Made by a program: the position numbers and the translations under genes
The notes under the pieces: model-generated
Databases searched by the model: none
Seen by the model: only the letters and a program-made list of their open reading frames with translations
What the model was told of the DNA's origin: nothing
NCBI RefSeq assembly: GCF_018847375.1
Contig: NZ_CP072036.1
Span: 1,116,001-1,180,000, forward strand
Length of the DNA stretch: 64,000 nucleotides
Source: Akkermansia massiliensis
Lineage (GTDB): Bacteria; Verrucomicrobiota; Verrucomicrobiia; Verrucomicrobiales; Akkermansiaceae
Direction of reading: 5' to 3'
Shown: positions 1-7,635 of the stretch, piece after piece
Layout: every line of letters starts with the position of its first letter
Numbering within the stretch: the stretch's first letter is position 1

Positions 1-1756
1 GGATACCATCGGGCAAATGTCCTGCAACCCGGCCATCGGGGGGCTTGCCAAAGGCCACATTGTCCGGGAAATAGACGCCCTGGGAGGGGCCATGGGACTG
101 AATACGGACGCCACCGCCATCCAGTTCCGGATGCTGAACGCCTCCAAGGGGCCCAGCGTGCGCGCACCCCGCGCCCAATGCGACAAAACGGCCTACCGCG
201 CACGAATGAAAATGGTTCTGGAAACCGCCCCGGGCATACGCCTGTTCCAGGGTGACGTGGTCAAACTGCTCGTCAACGGGGAGCAGCAGGTGACGGGAGC
301 CGTCACTTCCCTGGACTACACCATCTGCGCGCGCAGCGTGGTCATCTGCTCCGGAACATTCATGCAGGGGCTGCTGCACGTGGGCCTTCAGCACATAACG
401 GGAGGCCGCATGGGCTGCGCTCCTTCCAGCCTTTCCACCGACCTCGCCGCGCTTGGCTTTCAAGTGGAACGGCTTAAAACGGGCACTTCCCCGCGCGTCA
501 ATGGAAGATCCATTGACTTTTCCATTTGTGAAATGCAGCCCGGAGACGCGCCGGAGGCTCTGTTCAGTTACCGTTCCCGCGACGTACTGAAACGCGCTTC
601 CGAACCTTTCTGCACCCTGAACACATGGGGAGACGAAGACTTCCGCATGAAGCAAATGCCGTGCTGGATTACCTACACCAATCAGACCACCCACGACATC
701 ATCCGGGACAATTTAAAATTCAGCCCTCTCTATAGCGGCATCATTGAGGGCATAGGCCCCCGGTACTGTCCTTCCATTGAAGACAAAATCGTGCGCTTTG
801 CGGAAAAAACCAGCCACCAGGTCTTCCTGGAGCCGGAAGGCCGCAGTACGGAGGAATTCTACCTCAATGGCGTTTCCACCTCCCTGCCCTACTCCGCGCA
901 ATGCGATTTCATCCACACCATTCCCGGCCTGGAAAACGCCCAACTGATTCGTCCGGGATATGCGGTGGAATATGATTTCTGCCCTCCCACGCAGCTGCAC
1001 CCTACTCTGGAAACCAAGCTGGTGGAAAACCTGTACTTTGCAGGACAAATCAACGGCACCTCCGGTTATGAAGAAGCCGCCGCGCAAGGTCTGATGGCGG
1101 GAACAAACGCCGCTCTGAAAACTCTGGGCAAGCCCTCCCTGGTGCTGCGCCGCGACCAGGCCTACATCGGCGTCATGATAGACGACCTTGTCACCAAGGG
1201 AACGGACGAACCGTACCGCATGTTCACCAGCCGGGCGGAATTCCGGCTGCTGCTGCGCCAGGACAACGCGGACCTGCGCCTGGCCCCCCTGGCTTTTGAA
1301 ACGGGCCTCATCACCCGCGAAACGTTCAGGAAAACGGAAGACAGGCAAAACGCCATTGAGGAAGGAATAGCAAAAGCAGCTTTGCTTAAACATGAAGGCG
1401 TTTCCCTTTCCACCTGGCTCAAGAGGCCAGGCAATGACTGGACCCTGCTGCCTGAAGAACTGAAAAAAATGTTCCACGTGGAACATTTGGATGCCATTGC
1501 CACGGATATCCAGTACGAAGGCCACATTGAAAGACAGAAAAAACAGGCGGAAAAAATCACCCGGATGGAAAGTAAAATCATTCCTGCCGACATTGATTAC
1601 GAACGCGTTCACGCCCTGAAAAAAGAAGCGGTCATCAAGCTGGGCAGCATACGTCCTGCCACTATCGGGCAGGCTTCCCGCATTCCGGGCATTACTCCGG
1701 CGGACATTGCCCTGCTGCTTGTTCATTTGCAAAAGCGCGGCAGGCAGCAGGCATGA
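1..1756 (+). CDS. mnmG: tRNA uridine-5-carboxymethylaminomethyl modification enzyme MnmG (5' end outside window)
   Basis: MnmG (GidA) is the FAD-dependent partner of MnmE; together they modify the wobble uridine (U34) of several tRNAs in the cytoplasm. The frame is open from the first bases, reading [18 protein letters not shown], so the true start and the FAD-binding glycine-rich N-terminus lie upstream of the window. Visible family features are the NPAIGG segment, the [11 protein letters not shown] segment, [11 protein letters not shown] in the middle, [18 protein letters not shown], and the C-terminal helical domain ending in [19 protein letters not shown]. About 584 codons are present, so roughly 30-40 N-terminal residues should be missing. 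A perfect parS-like palindrome is embedded in the codons for MFHVEH near 1470. mnmG often lies near the replication origin in bacteria, which fits the DnaA boxes and dnaN just downstream. Identity is secure. Confidence 0.95.
   Translation, partial: DTIGQMSCNPAIGGLAKGHIVREIDALGGAMGLNTDATAIQFRMLNASKGPSVRAPRAQCDKTAYRARMKMVLETAPGIRLFQGDVVKLLVNGEQQVTGAVTSLDYTICARSVVICSGTFMQGLLHVGLQHITGGRMGCAPSSLSTDLAALGFQVERLKTGTSPRVNGRSIDFSICEMQPGDAPEALFSYRSRDVLKRASEPFCTLNTWGDEDFRMKQMPCWITYTNQTTHDIIRDNLKFSPLYSGIIEGIGPRYCPSIEDKIVRFAEKTSHQVFLEPEGRSTEEFYLNGVSTSLPYSAQCDFIHTIPGLENAQLIRPGYAVEYDFCPPTQLHPTLETKLVENLYFAGQINGTSGYEEAAAQGLMAGTNAALKTLGKPSLVLRRDQAYIGVMIDDLVTKGTDEPYRMFTSRAEFRLLLRQDNADLRLAPLAFETGLITRETFRKTEDRQNAIEEGIAKAALLKHEGVSLSTWLKRPGNDWTLLPEELKKMFHVEHLDAIATDIQYEGHIERQKKQAEKITRMESKIIPADIDYERVHALKKEAVIKLGSIRPATIGQASRIPGITPADIALLLVHLQKRGRQQA
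1470..1485. promoter_or_regulatory. parS-like ParB-binding palindrome inside mnmG
   Basis: The sequence TGTTCCACGTGGAACA is a perfect 16-bp palindrome, and the symmetry extends to 22 bp (1467-1488). It agrees with the widely conserved chromosomal parS consensus (TGTTNCACGTGNAACA). It is encoded in frame within mnmG. A one-mismatch relative sits at 6894-6909. ParB binding is inferred, not shown. Confidence 0.8.
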
Positions 1757-2110
1757 AAGCCTGCGCCGTTTTCATGCCGGGGCTTTAAATTTGAATACGG
1801 CCCGGCTCCTGAATGCTGAAAACTTGCATGCACGGTAAAAGCCTCATGCTCTCCCTATGACCCGTTTTCCACTCCCTGCAGGCTCCGGTTTATAAACGAG
1901 GGGGAGGTCTTTTTCCTGAATATTTTCCCCTGTATGACCGATACGCTTCCGGCTCGGTTCATGCCATCCGGCTTGTCTTAAAAAAGGGACACGAACAGAG
2001 AGGATGCACAATGATGAGAAAAACCGCCGAATGGCAGGCTCATCGGTAATTAAAGATGCTTTCCCGGTTTAAAAACATCCGGAAGGCGAATGAATAATTG
2101 GCTGTGCCCG
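1757..2110. other. intergenic region between convergent mnmG and ribD
   Basis: 354 bp without a convincing gene. Just after the mnmG stop there is a weak inverted repeat (AAAGCC ... GGGCTTT, about 1753-1786) that could act as a terminator. I see no tRNA, riboswitch or strong promoter here. Confidence 0.4.
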
Positions 2111-3166
2111 TTACCGGTAGCTTACGTCGCCCCGGATGCACACATCGCTTCCAAAGATGCTCACAACCGGCTGCTCAAGAAAGGCTTCACGTTCCAGGAA
2201 TGAACCGCCCGTCACGCCGTCTGCGCCGCCGCCCGTTATGATGGGCGCGTAAAATCCCACCCATTCATCCACCAGGCCGGCTTTCAGGAATTCCCGGACC
2301 AGGCAGCCTCCCGCTTCCAGCAGGACAGTCCCTGTTTTTCTTTCATTATACAGATTTTTTAATAATTCCAAATAACTTGAAACGTTCTCTATAATCAGGG
2401 TCCGGTCACGGAATTCATCCGTCAGGCAAACGGAATCCGCAGGAATGGATGCGGCGTTGTGAGTCAGGATAATGCGCCAGGGCTGTTCCTTAAGGGAAGA
2501 AACGGGACGGTCCGGTTTTCTGATGGTCAGGGACGGATTGTCCAGGCGCATGGTATTTCCTCCGGTAAGAATCGCATCGCACTCAGCCCGCAGGGTATGT
2601 ACGAAAGACCTGGATTTTTCATTCGTCAGCCACTGGGACCGTTCCGGACTGCGTGAAATGCGGCCGTCCAGGGACATGGCGCTCTTTGCGATCACCCATG
2701 GGCGCCCCTCCAGCATGTTCAGCCTGAATCCCCGGATTAAATGATCGCATTCCTTTTCCAGAATTCCGCGGGTGACCTGGATGCCTGCTCTCCCAAGAAT
2801 GTCAGCCGCGGCGCCGCGGTGTCTGGGGTTGGGGTCTTGAGAGCCATAAACCACCCGTTTGAAATGGTGTTCCAGAATGGCTTCCGTACAGGGTGGCGTT
2901 TTTCCGGTGGTGCTGCACGGCTCCAGAGTAACGTACAGAGTGGAATCCGCAAACAGGGCGGCGTTGCCTCTGGCCGTTCCATCGGCAATAGCCTTCCTTT
3001 CCGCATGGGGCAGGCCGGCTTTTTCATGAAAACCGGAGCCGATCACCTGGTCTTCATGCACGATGACCGCTCCCACGCAGGGATTAGGACTTGTCAGCCC
3101 GACCCCTTTTTCGGCCAGTTTTACGGCCATGTTCATCCAGCGCGTATCCTGATCCTCCGTGTTCAT
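2111..3166 (-). CDS. ribD: bifunctional riboflavin biosynthesis deaminase/reductase RibD
   Basis: RibD catalyses two successive steps of riboflavin synthesis: deamination of the diaminopyrimidine intermediate and NADPH-dependent reduction of its ribosyl side chain. The N-terminal half carries the zinc deaminase signature, with HAE (residues 54-56 from the start used here) and the later PCSTTGKTPPC motif. The C-terminal half is the reductase, beginning near RPWVIAKSAMSLDGRI. I use the ATG at 3164-3166 (MNTEDQDTRWM) because homologues begin close to the deaminase domain; an in-frame upstream start at 3202 would add 12 residues. No FMN riboswitch is visible upstream, and no other rib gene is adjacent. 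The upstream region holds a cluster of DnaA boxes. Confidence 0.92.
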   Translation of the reverse strand: MNTEDQDTRWMNMAVKLAEKGVGLTSPNPCVGAVIVHEDQVIGSGFHEKAGLPHAERKAIADGTARGNAALFADSTLYVTLEPCSTTGKTPPCTEAILEHHFKRVVYGSQDPNPRHRGAAADILGRAGIQVTRGILEKECDHLIRGFRLNMLEGRPWVIAKSAMSLDGRISRSPERSQWLTNEKSRSFVHTLRAECDAILTGGNTMRLDNPSLTIRKPDRPVSSLKEQPWRIILTHNAASIPADSVCLTDEFRDRTLIIENVSSYLELLKNLYNERKTGTVLLEAGGCLVREFLKAGLVDEWVGFYAPIITGGGADGVTGGSFLEREAFLEQPVVSIFGSDVCIRGDVSYR

Positions 3167-3224
3167 GCCGACCTTGTAGCACGAATGCGCGAGAAAGGAC
3201 AATCACGTTGTGTGATTGAAGAAT

Positions 3225-3425
3225 ATTAGATTTAACAATATTAAATTCCTTCTTCTTCTACCCTGTGCCCAGTGTGAACAACGTTTTTAACTCCTGGGAA
3301 TGAATGGATTGAAACCATCTGCCAGTGTGAATAAATTCGGTTCATAAAAATGTGGATAACATCTGAATAACTTATTCACACCATACTCACAGTTAATTGA
3401 CTTATCCTTTCACAGGGTTATTGGC
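3225..3425. other. DnaA-box cluster with AT-rich stretch (candidate oriC or DnaA-regulated region)
   Basis: Nine-base DnaA boxes are visible: TGTGAATAA at 3326-3334 (reverse orientation), TGTGGATAA at 3351-3359 (reverse; exact complement of TTATCCACA), TTATTCACA at 3372-3380 (forward), and a weaker TGTGAACAA at 3273-3281. An AT-rich segment (about 3225-3260) adjoins them and could be an unwinding element. The region is intergenic, with mnmG upstream and dnaN 2.3 kb downstream, a common origin setting. The gene dnaA itself is not in the window. Whether this is oriC or a regulatory cluster cannot be decided from sequence reading alone. Confidence 0.6.
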
Positions 3426-3496
3426 AGGTGGAACCGTGAAACAGAGCCGCACGTTCCGTCTTGCGGAAGCGCCGTAAGAAAGCATACCATTCCTCC

Positions 3497-4402
3497 ATGA
3501 GGGTTGCCAGATTGATTTACATTCCGGAAAGGGACCATACCTTTCCCGCAACGAGCCCTGAGAGGCCTTTCCGCAGCTTTTCCGTGGCCGGGGTGAGCAT
3601 AGCCGCCTATTGTGCCTCCCGGCTCCGGGAAGCGGGCTTTGAGGCGGTTTTTAATCCAGAAGCCGCCGTTACGGAAAGTGCGGCGGAAGTGGTAGAGGTG
3701 TCCATGCATGATTTTTCCCCGGAAGCTGCCGCATGGCTTGCTTCCTGCGGGACAGGGGAAGTACGGAATGAAGAAGGGCGGCTGCTGGCCCGGAAAGGGC
3801 CGGGGAACGGACTGTCACGTGTTTTTTCCGGGCGGGAGGCGGCTGTGGAGCGCCTCGTCTATCCCTGGGACCTGCTGGACTGGCAGAAGAGAGTGATGGA
3901 GGGAATGGAGGGAGACGATTTTTCCGGGCGGCCGGGCGTTTACGTCCTGGGCAGTCTCCGTGTGGGAAAGGGCACCGTGGTGATGCCCGGCGTGGTGGTT
4001 GAGGGCTCCGCATGGGTGGGGGACGGCTGCCGCCTTGGGCCCAACTGCCATTTGAGGGGATATGTGTCCATGGGAAACGGCTGTGTAGCGGGGCAGGGGG
4101 TGGAACTGAAGAACTGCATCATCGGAGACGGGACGTTTATTCCCCATCTGAGCTATGCGGGTGATTCCATCATTGGCAGCGACGTCAATTTCGGGGCTGG
4201 AACGGTGTGTTCCAATTTCCGCCATGACGGCGGGGAGCACAGGATGATGGCGGCCGGAAGGCTGGAAATTACCGGAAGGAACAAGCTGGGAGCCGTCATT
4301 GGGGATCATGTGCGCCTGGGCGCCAATACCGTTGTTTTGCCGGGCAGGGTGGTTCCGCCCGGCGCCTGGACCATGCCGGGGGAAACATTCACGGGAACAT
4401 GA
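3497..4402 (+). CDS. left-handed beta-helix (hexapeptide-repeat) protein related to sugar nucleotidyl/acyl transferases
   Basis: The C-terminal two thirds is a hexapeptide-repeat left-handed beta helix, recognisable from runs such as VLGSLRVGKGTVVMPGVVVEG, GDGCRLGPNCHLRG and GAVIGDHVRLGANTVVLPG. This fold occurs in GlmU-type and other sugar-phosphate nucleotidylyl/acyltransferases. The short N-terminal part (MRVARLIYIPERDHTFPA) does not show the GxGTRM-type nucleotidyltransferase signature, so only the helix half is a confident domain. The start at 3497 is chosen because translation upstream of it (from 3461) is a basic, low-complexity extension. The gene converges on the PEP-CTERM gene, with a shared hairpin at 4434-4471. 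An acyltransferase or a sugar-nucleotide scaffold is possible; the substrate is unknown. Confidence 0.6.
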   Translation: MRVARLIYIPERDHTFPATSPERPFRSFSVAGVSIAAYCASRLREAGFEAVFNPEAAVTESAAEVVEVSMHDFSPEAAAWLASCGTGEVRNEEGRLLARKGPGNGLSRVFSGREAAVERLVYPWDLLDWQKRVMEGMEGDDFSGRPGVYVLGSLRVGKGTVVMPGVVVEGSAWVGDGCRLGPNCHLRGYVSMGNGCVAGQGVELKNCIIGDGTFIPHLSYAGDSIIGSDVNFGAGTVCSNFRHDGGEHRMMAAGRLEITGRNKLGAVIGDHVRLGANTVVLPGRVVPPGAWTMPGETFTGT

Positions 4403-4433
4403 ATTCCGGGACGGAAGTGCCGGAATACGGAAA

Positions 4434-4471
4434 AGGCCGCATGCGGGGGAACCCTTCCCGGCATGCGGCCT
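4434..4471 (-). terminator. rho-independent terminator between convergent genes
   Basis: Perfect 11-bp arms (AGGCCGCATGC at 4434-4444 and its complement at 4461-4471) form a hairpin. On the minus strand it is followed by TTTT, so it best serves the PEP-CTERM gene at 4494-5228. Confidence 0.75.
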
Positions 4472-4493
4472 CTTGCTGGATAACGGCAAATGC

Positions 4494-5228
4494 TTAGCAG
4501 CTCCGGCGGCGGCGCATCAGCAGGGCGGCCAGGCCCAGCAGCCCCAGGGAAGCAGTGGCCGCTTCCGGAACAGGAAGCACAACGCCGTCGTAAAATTTGA
4601 TGTTGTTGACATCTATGGTTCCGTTCATGGGACGGGTGTTTCCAAAGGAAGATCCAAATTGGGAGCCTGTCAGGGCAGGGGAGGACGGATTCCAGCCGGT
4701 GATCGTACCTGCCAGGGCACCGTTGACGTACACGGAGAGAGTCTGGGAGGAAAGATCGGAAACGATGCTCAGATTGTTCCAGTTGTCCTGCTGGAGGTCC
4801 GTCCAGGTCAGGCCTGTATTGATGTTTCCGCCGGATTGGCCTCCAAATCCCTTGTTGTAAAAATAAAGTTCCCCGGAGGCATTGAATTCCAGTACCATGC
4901 TGTTGGATTCTCCGGAAACCGTTCCATTGGAATACAGGCTGAAAACGTCTTTCCAGGCGTTGTTGGTGGAACTCAGGTTTTTCAGGTCGAAGCTGACGGT
5001 GAAACTGCCTGAAATTCCCGCTATGCCAGAGTTGTAGGGCGTGCCTCCGCCGGAGCCGCTGCCGAAAGTGGCATAATCGTTGCCGGTTGTATAATTGAAT
5101 GAACCGTTCCAGCCGGGAGCAGTTATTTGCGTTCCTTCAGTGGTCCACTCCCAGGAATAAATGGGAGAAGCCGCATGGGCCATGCCTCCCGCAACCAGTA
5201 AAGACAAAATAATGAATGAACGTTTCAC
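4494..5228 (-). CDS. secreted PEP-CTERM protein with LamG/concanavalin-like domain
   Basis: 244 residues. An N-terminal signal peptide (MKRSFIILSLLVAGGMAHA) is followed by a region resembling a LamG/concanavalin A-like jelly roll: SGSFTVSFDLKNLSS, a VLEFNASGELYFYN strand, and WNNLSIVSDLSSQTLSVYVNG. The C-terminus has the exosortase sorting signal: PEAATASLGLLGLAALLMRRRR, that is a PEP-like motif, a hydrophobic segment and an arginine cluster. The protein should be exported, processed by an exosortase and placed at the cell surface, perhaps binding glycans. The ligand is unknown. No exosortase gene lies in this window. One of a pair of 17-bp repeats (5283-5299) lies just upstream of the start. 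Confidence 0.85.
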   Translation of the reverse strand: MKRSFIILSLLVAGGMAHAASPIYSWEWTTEGTQITAPGWNGSFNYTTGNDYATFGSGSGGGTPYNSGIAGISGSFTVSFDLKNLSSTNNAWKDVFSLYSNGTVSGESNSMVLEFNASGELYFYNKGFGGQSGGNINTGLTWTDLQQDNWNNLSIVSDLSSQTLSVYVNGALAGTITGWNPSSPALTGSQFGSSFGNTRPMNGTIDVNNIKFYDGVVLPVPEAATASLGLLGLAALLMRRRRSC

Positions 5229-5687
5229 AGAAATTCTGAAAGTCTTTGTTGTTTAAAATCGCCGAAGCTTGGCTGAAAAGTAGCGGATTTCGAATCCGGA
5301 TGCCGTTCTTTTTCCTCTGGAAAGCGGCAAATTCATTGAACATATACACGATCCGGAAGAAACGCTGTTTATGTTTCCTTTCATGCTTTTATTTTTCCGT
5401 GATCTTTCTTTTTGTTAACCGGCTTGTTCTTAAAAAAATAATTTGACCCCGGATTCGAAATCCGCGTGCGCGTCAACCGGGAATTGTTCGCCGGAGAACG
5501 GACTTTTAAGAATACTTAAATAATTTGAAAAACCGTTTCATGCAAGATATGCCCGGAGAAATAGCATATTACTACATATGGTATGCTTTTAAAAAAATAC
5601 TGCCAAATATTAGGGTTTGACGGAGAAATGGCTTGAATCACAGGAGGCACTTGTGAGAGGATGCGAGGCAGATAAAAGCACAGACAC
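5229..5687. repeat. intergenic region with a 17-bp inverted repeat pair
   Basis: 459 bp between the divergent PEP-CTERM gene and dnaN. It holds GCGGATTTCGAATCCGG at 5283-5299 and its exact reverse complement at 5449-5465. Each copy is itself a quasi-palindrome (GGATT-3-AATCC). The pair could be two operator sites or the ends of a small mobile element. The stretch from 5470 to 5650 is AT-rich and probably holds the dnaN promoter. Confidence 0.6.
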
Positions 5688-6788
5688 ATGAAGTTTACCA
5701 TTTCCAAGCAAGTATTTCTCGACGGTCTGAGACAGGTTGCCAGCGTGGTGTCTTCCAAGACGACGCTGCCCATTCTTTCCAACGTCAAGATTGAAGCTGA
5801 AAACGGCCAGGTACGTTTTACGGCTACGGATCTTGACGTATGCATCACCGGCGTAGTTCCCGCGAACGTGTTGCGCGAGGGCACCGTGACTCTTCCCGCC
5901 AAAAAGCTGGTGAGCATCATCAGCGAGCTTCCTGAAGCAGAAGTCCAGGTGGACGTCAACCAGCGCAACCAGGCGACTGTGGAATGCGGCCGCTCCCAGT
6001 TCAAGCTGAATGGCCTTCCGGCGGACGAATTCCCTGAACTGCCGTCCTTTGAACAGGCGACCGTGTACCAGGTGGACCAGAATTTGCTGCGCGACTGCAT
6101 CCGCCGCACGGAATACGCCATCTCTACGGATACGACCCGCTACGTGCTGAACGGCATTTCCCTTTCCTTCCGCAACGGCAAGATGACTCTGGTGGCTACG
6201 GACGGCCGCCGCCTGGCCCTGGCGGAAACCGCCCTGGAATTCCCGGAAGAACAGCAACTGGACGCCATTCTGCCCACCAAGGCCGTTGGTGAACTCCGCC
6301 GCCTTCTGGATGAAGTAGGGACCGTCACCGTACGGTTCACCCGCAACCAGGCCGCTTTTGAAATCAATGACACGCTGCTGATCAGCAAGCTGATTGACGG
6401 CAATTACCCGAACTATCGCCAGGTAATCCCGACGGACTGCAAGGAAAGCATTGAACTGCCCTGCGGGGAACTGCTGGAAACGGTGCGCCGCGTGTCCCTC
6501 CTTTCCGTGGACAAAAGCACGAACATCAAGCTGAACTTCCGTGAAAACGAACTCGAAGTGGCTTCCAGCGCGGAAGGCGTGGGTGAAGCCCATGAATCCA
6601 TGACGATCACTTATGCCGGAAGGCCGCTTTCCATTTCCTTCAACCCGGATTTCTTCATGGCTCCCCTGAAGACGATGGCCGGGGATACGATCATCACGTT
6701 AAACCTCATTGATGAAATGAGCCCGGGCGTATTGAAGATAGGTGATGAGTTCCTGTACGTGCTCATGCCAATGAGATCTCCCAACTGA
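5688..6788 (+). CDS. dnaN: DNA polymerase III sliding clamp, beta subunit
   Basis: The beta clamp encircles DNA and tethers the replicative polymerase and many repair proteins. The start MKFTISKQVFLDGLRQVASVVSSKTTLPILSNV is typical. Further family features are the second-domain segment ISTDTTRYVLNGISL, VATDGRRLALAE, and the C-terminal MPMR motif (YVLMPMRSPN) that forms part of the ligand-binding pocket. The length of 366 residues equals that of well-known clamps. The ATG at 5688 begins the conserved N-terminus. A strong terminator follows at 6820-6851. dnaN here is not next to dnaA or recF, unlike the classical dnaA-dnaN-recF operon, although mnmG, DnaA boxes and parS sites lie close by. Confidence 0.97.
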   Translation: MKFTISKQVFLDGLRQVASVVSSKTTLPILSNVKIEAENGQVRFTATDLDVCITGVVPANVLREGTVTLPAKKLVSIISELPEAEVQVDVNQRNQATVECGRSQFKLNGLPADEFPELPSFEQATVYQVDQNLLRDCIRRTEYAISTDTTRYVLNGISLSFRNGKMTLVATDGRRLALAETALEFPEEQQLDAILPTKAVGELRRLLDEVGTVTVRFTRNQAAFEINDTLLISKLIDGNYPNYRQVIPTDCKESIELPCGELLETVRRVSLLSVDKSTNIKLNFRENELEVASSAEGVGEAHESMTITYAGRPLSISFNPDFFMAPLKTMAGDTIITLNLIDEMSPGVLKIGDEFLYVLMPMRSPN

Positions 6789-6819
6789 TTTTGATGGTAC
6801 AAAATCATTCATACGAGAA

Positions 6820-6851
6820 CAGGCGCCGTGCTGTCACGGCGCCTGTTTTTT
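6820..6851 (+). terminator. rho-independent terminator of dnaN
   Basis: Perfect 11-bp stem (CAGGCGCCGTG / CACGGCGCCTG) with a CTGT loop, followed directly by TTTTTT. Confidence 0.9.
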
Positions 6852-6880
6852 ATTGATTGAAAATGAAAGTGATGACTGGA

Positions 6881-6889
6881 TTATTCACA
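6881..6889 (+). promoter_or_regulatory. DnaA box behind dnaN
   Basis: TTATTCACA, one of the accepted DnaA-box forms, lies 5 bp before the second parS-like site. A single 9-mer can arise by chance; proximity to the other origin-linked motifs raises its interest. Confidence 0.45.
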
Positions 6890-6893
6890 TGAA

Positions 6894-6909
6894 TGTTCTA
6901 CGTGGAACA
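6894..6909. promoter_or_regulatory. second parS-like palindrome downstream of dnaN
   Basis: TGTTCTACGTGGAACA differs from the site at 1470-1485 by one base (T for C at position 6). Flanking bases keep the symmetry to about 20 bp. It is intergenic, between the dnaN terminator and the next gene, and probably a secondary ParB site. Confidence 0.65.
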
Positions 6910-7092
6910 TTTTTCATTTTCCACCGTCGTCAATAAACCGGACGGTGGTTTCCGGGGGAGGGATAAAAAACAGGCGTGCCGGCATGGCACCGGAAAAAAC
7001 GCGTATAAACACCTTCCGGCGCCGGGAACGTGCGGTTCAGGCGCAAGGGAAGGCACGGAGTGCCGCAGCGGGTCTAAGGAAGCTCCGCCGCG

Positions 7093-7533
7093 TCATTCGC
7101 TCAACAACCCCGGATCGGCGAACAAATCCGGAGCAAGATGGAAAGGATAGGAACCGGAGGCTTGCAGAATGGCTTCCCGTACGGGAGGCAGGGAACCGAA
7201 GCAGGAGGATTCCACATCCAGAATACGGCCGTCTTTCAGTTCAATCATCAGTCCGGGTTCAGATTCATGATCGGGCGTACATCCTATGCGCTCAATCAGT
7301 TCCCATGGAATTTCCTTGCGTGAAATGCTGTTGCCCCAGGAGATGGAGGAGGAAGTGATTGTGAGAAAATAAGGTCTCCCCAGAATGACGGGAAGCCACA
7401 GGAACAAGAGAAGAGCGCCGAGGAGAAAGCTCCACCATCCGGACCCGAAGAATGCCCAGGCCAGGCCGCACCCCAGGGTGCCGAGGAGTCTCCCTCCCAG
7501 CCGGTAGCTGCGGTAGGAATAATAAGTGTTCAT
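7093..7533 (-). CDS. small membrane protein of unknown function
   Basis: About 146 residues. Two hydrophobic segments close together near the N-terminus (LGTLGCGLAWAFFG and FLLGALLLFLWLPVIL) are followed by a beta-rich cytosolic or periplasmic part: FLTITSSSISWGNSISRKEIPWELIERI ... GLMIELKDGRILDV. That pattern of a membrane hairpin plus a strand-rich PH-like domain occurs in many small bacterial proteins, but I cannot name a family firmly. The ATG at 7531-7533 is used; a TTG five codons upstream (7548) is an alternative. Neither has a clear ribosome binding site. It lies downstream of and in the same direction as the adenosylhomocysteinase-like gene, about 100 bp away, so co-transcription is possible. 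Confidence 0.6.
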   Translation of the reverse strand: MNTYYSYRSYRLGGRLLGTLGCGLAWAFFGSGWWSFLLGALLLFLWLPVILGRPYFLTITSSSISWGNSISRKEIPWELIERIGCTPDHESEPGLMIELKDGRILDVESSCFGSLPPVREAILQASGSYPFHLAPDLFADPGLLSE

Positions 7534-7635
7534 GAATTGCGAAGTCAATGAAACGTCAGGCCGGCCAGGGAACGCGAAGCCCCCAGCCGTACTCTGTACG
7601 ATACTCCTTCATTCCTGCAAAGACAAGATGATAAG

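Noticed and set aside
2741-3229. Plus-strand open frame opposite ribD
   Set aside because: Antisense to the deaminase domain, no motif.
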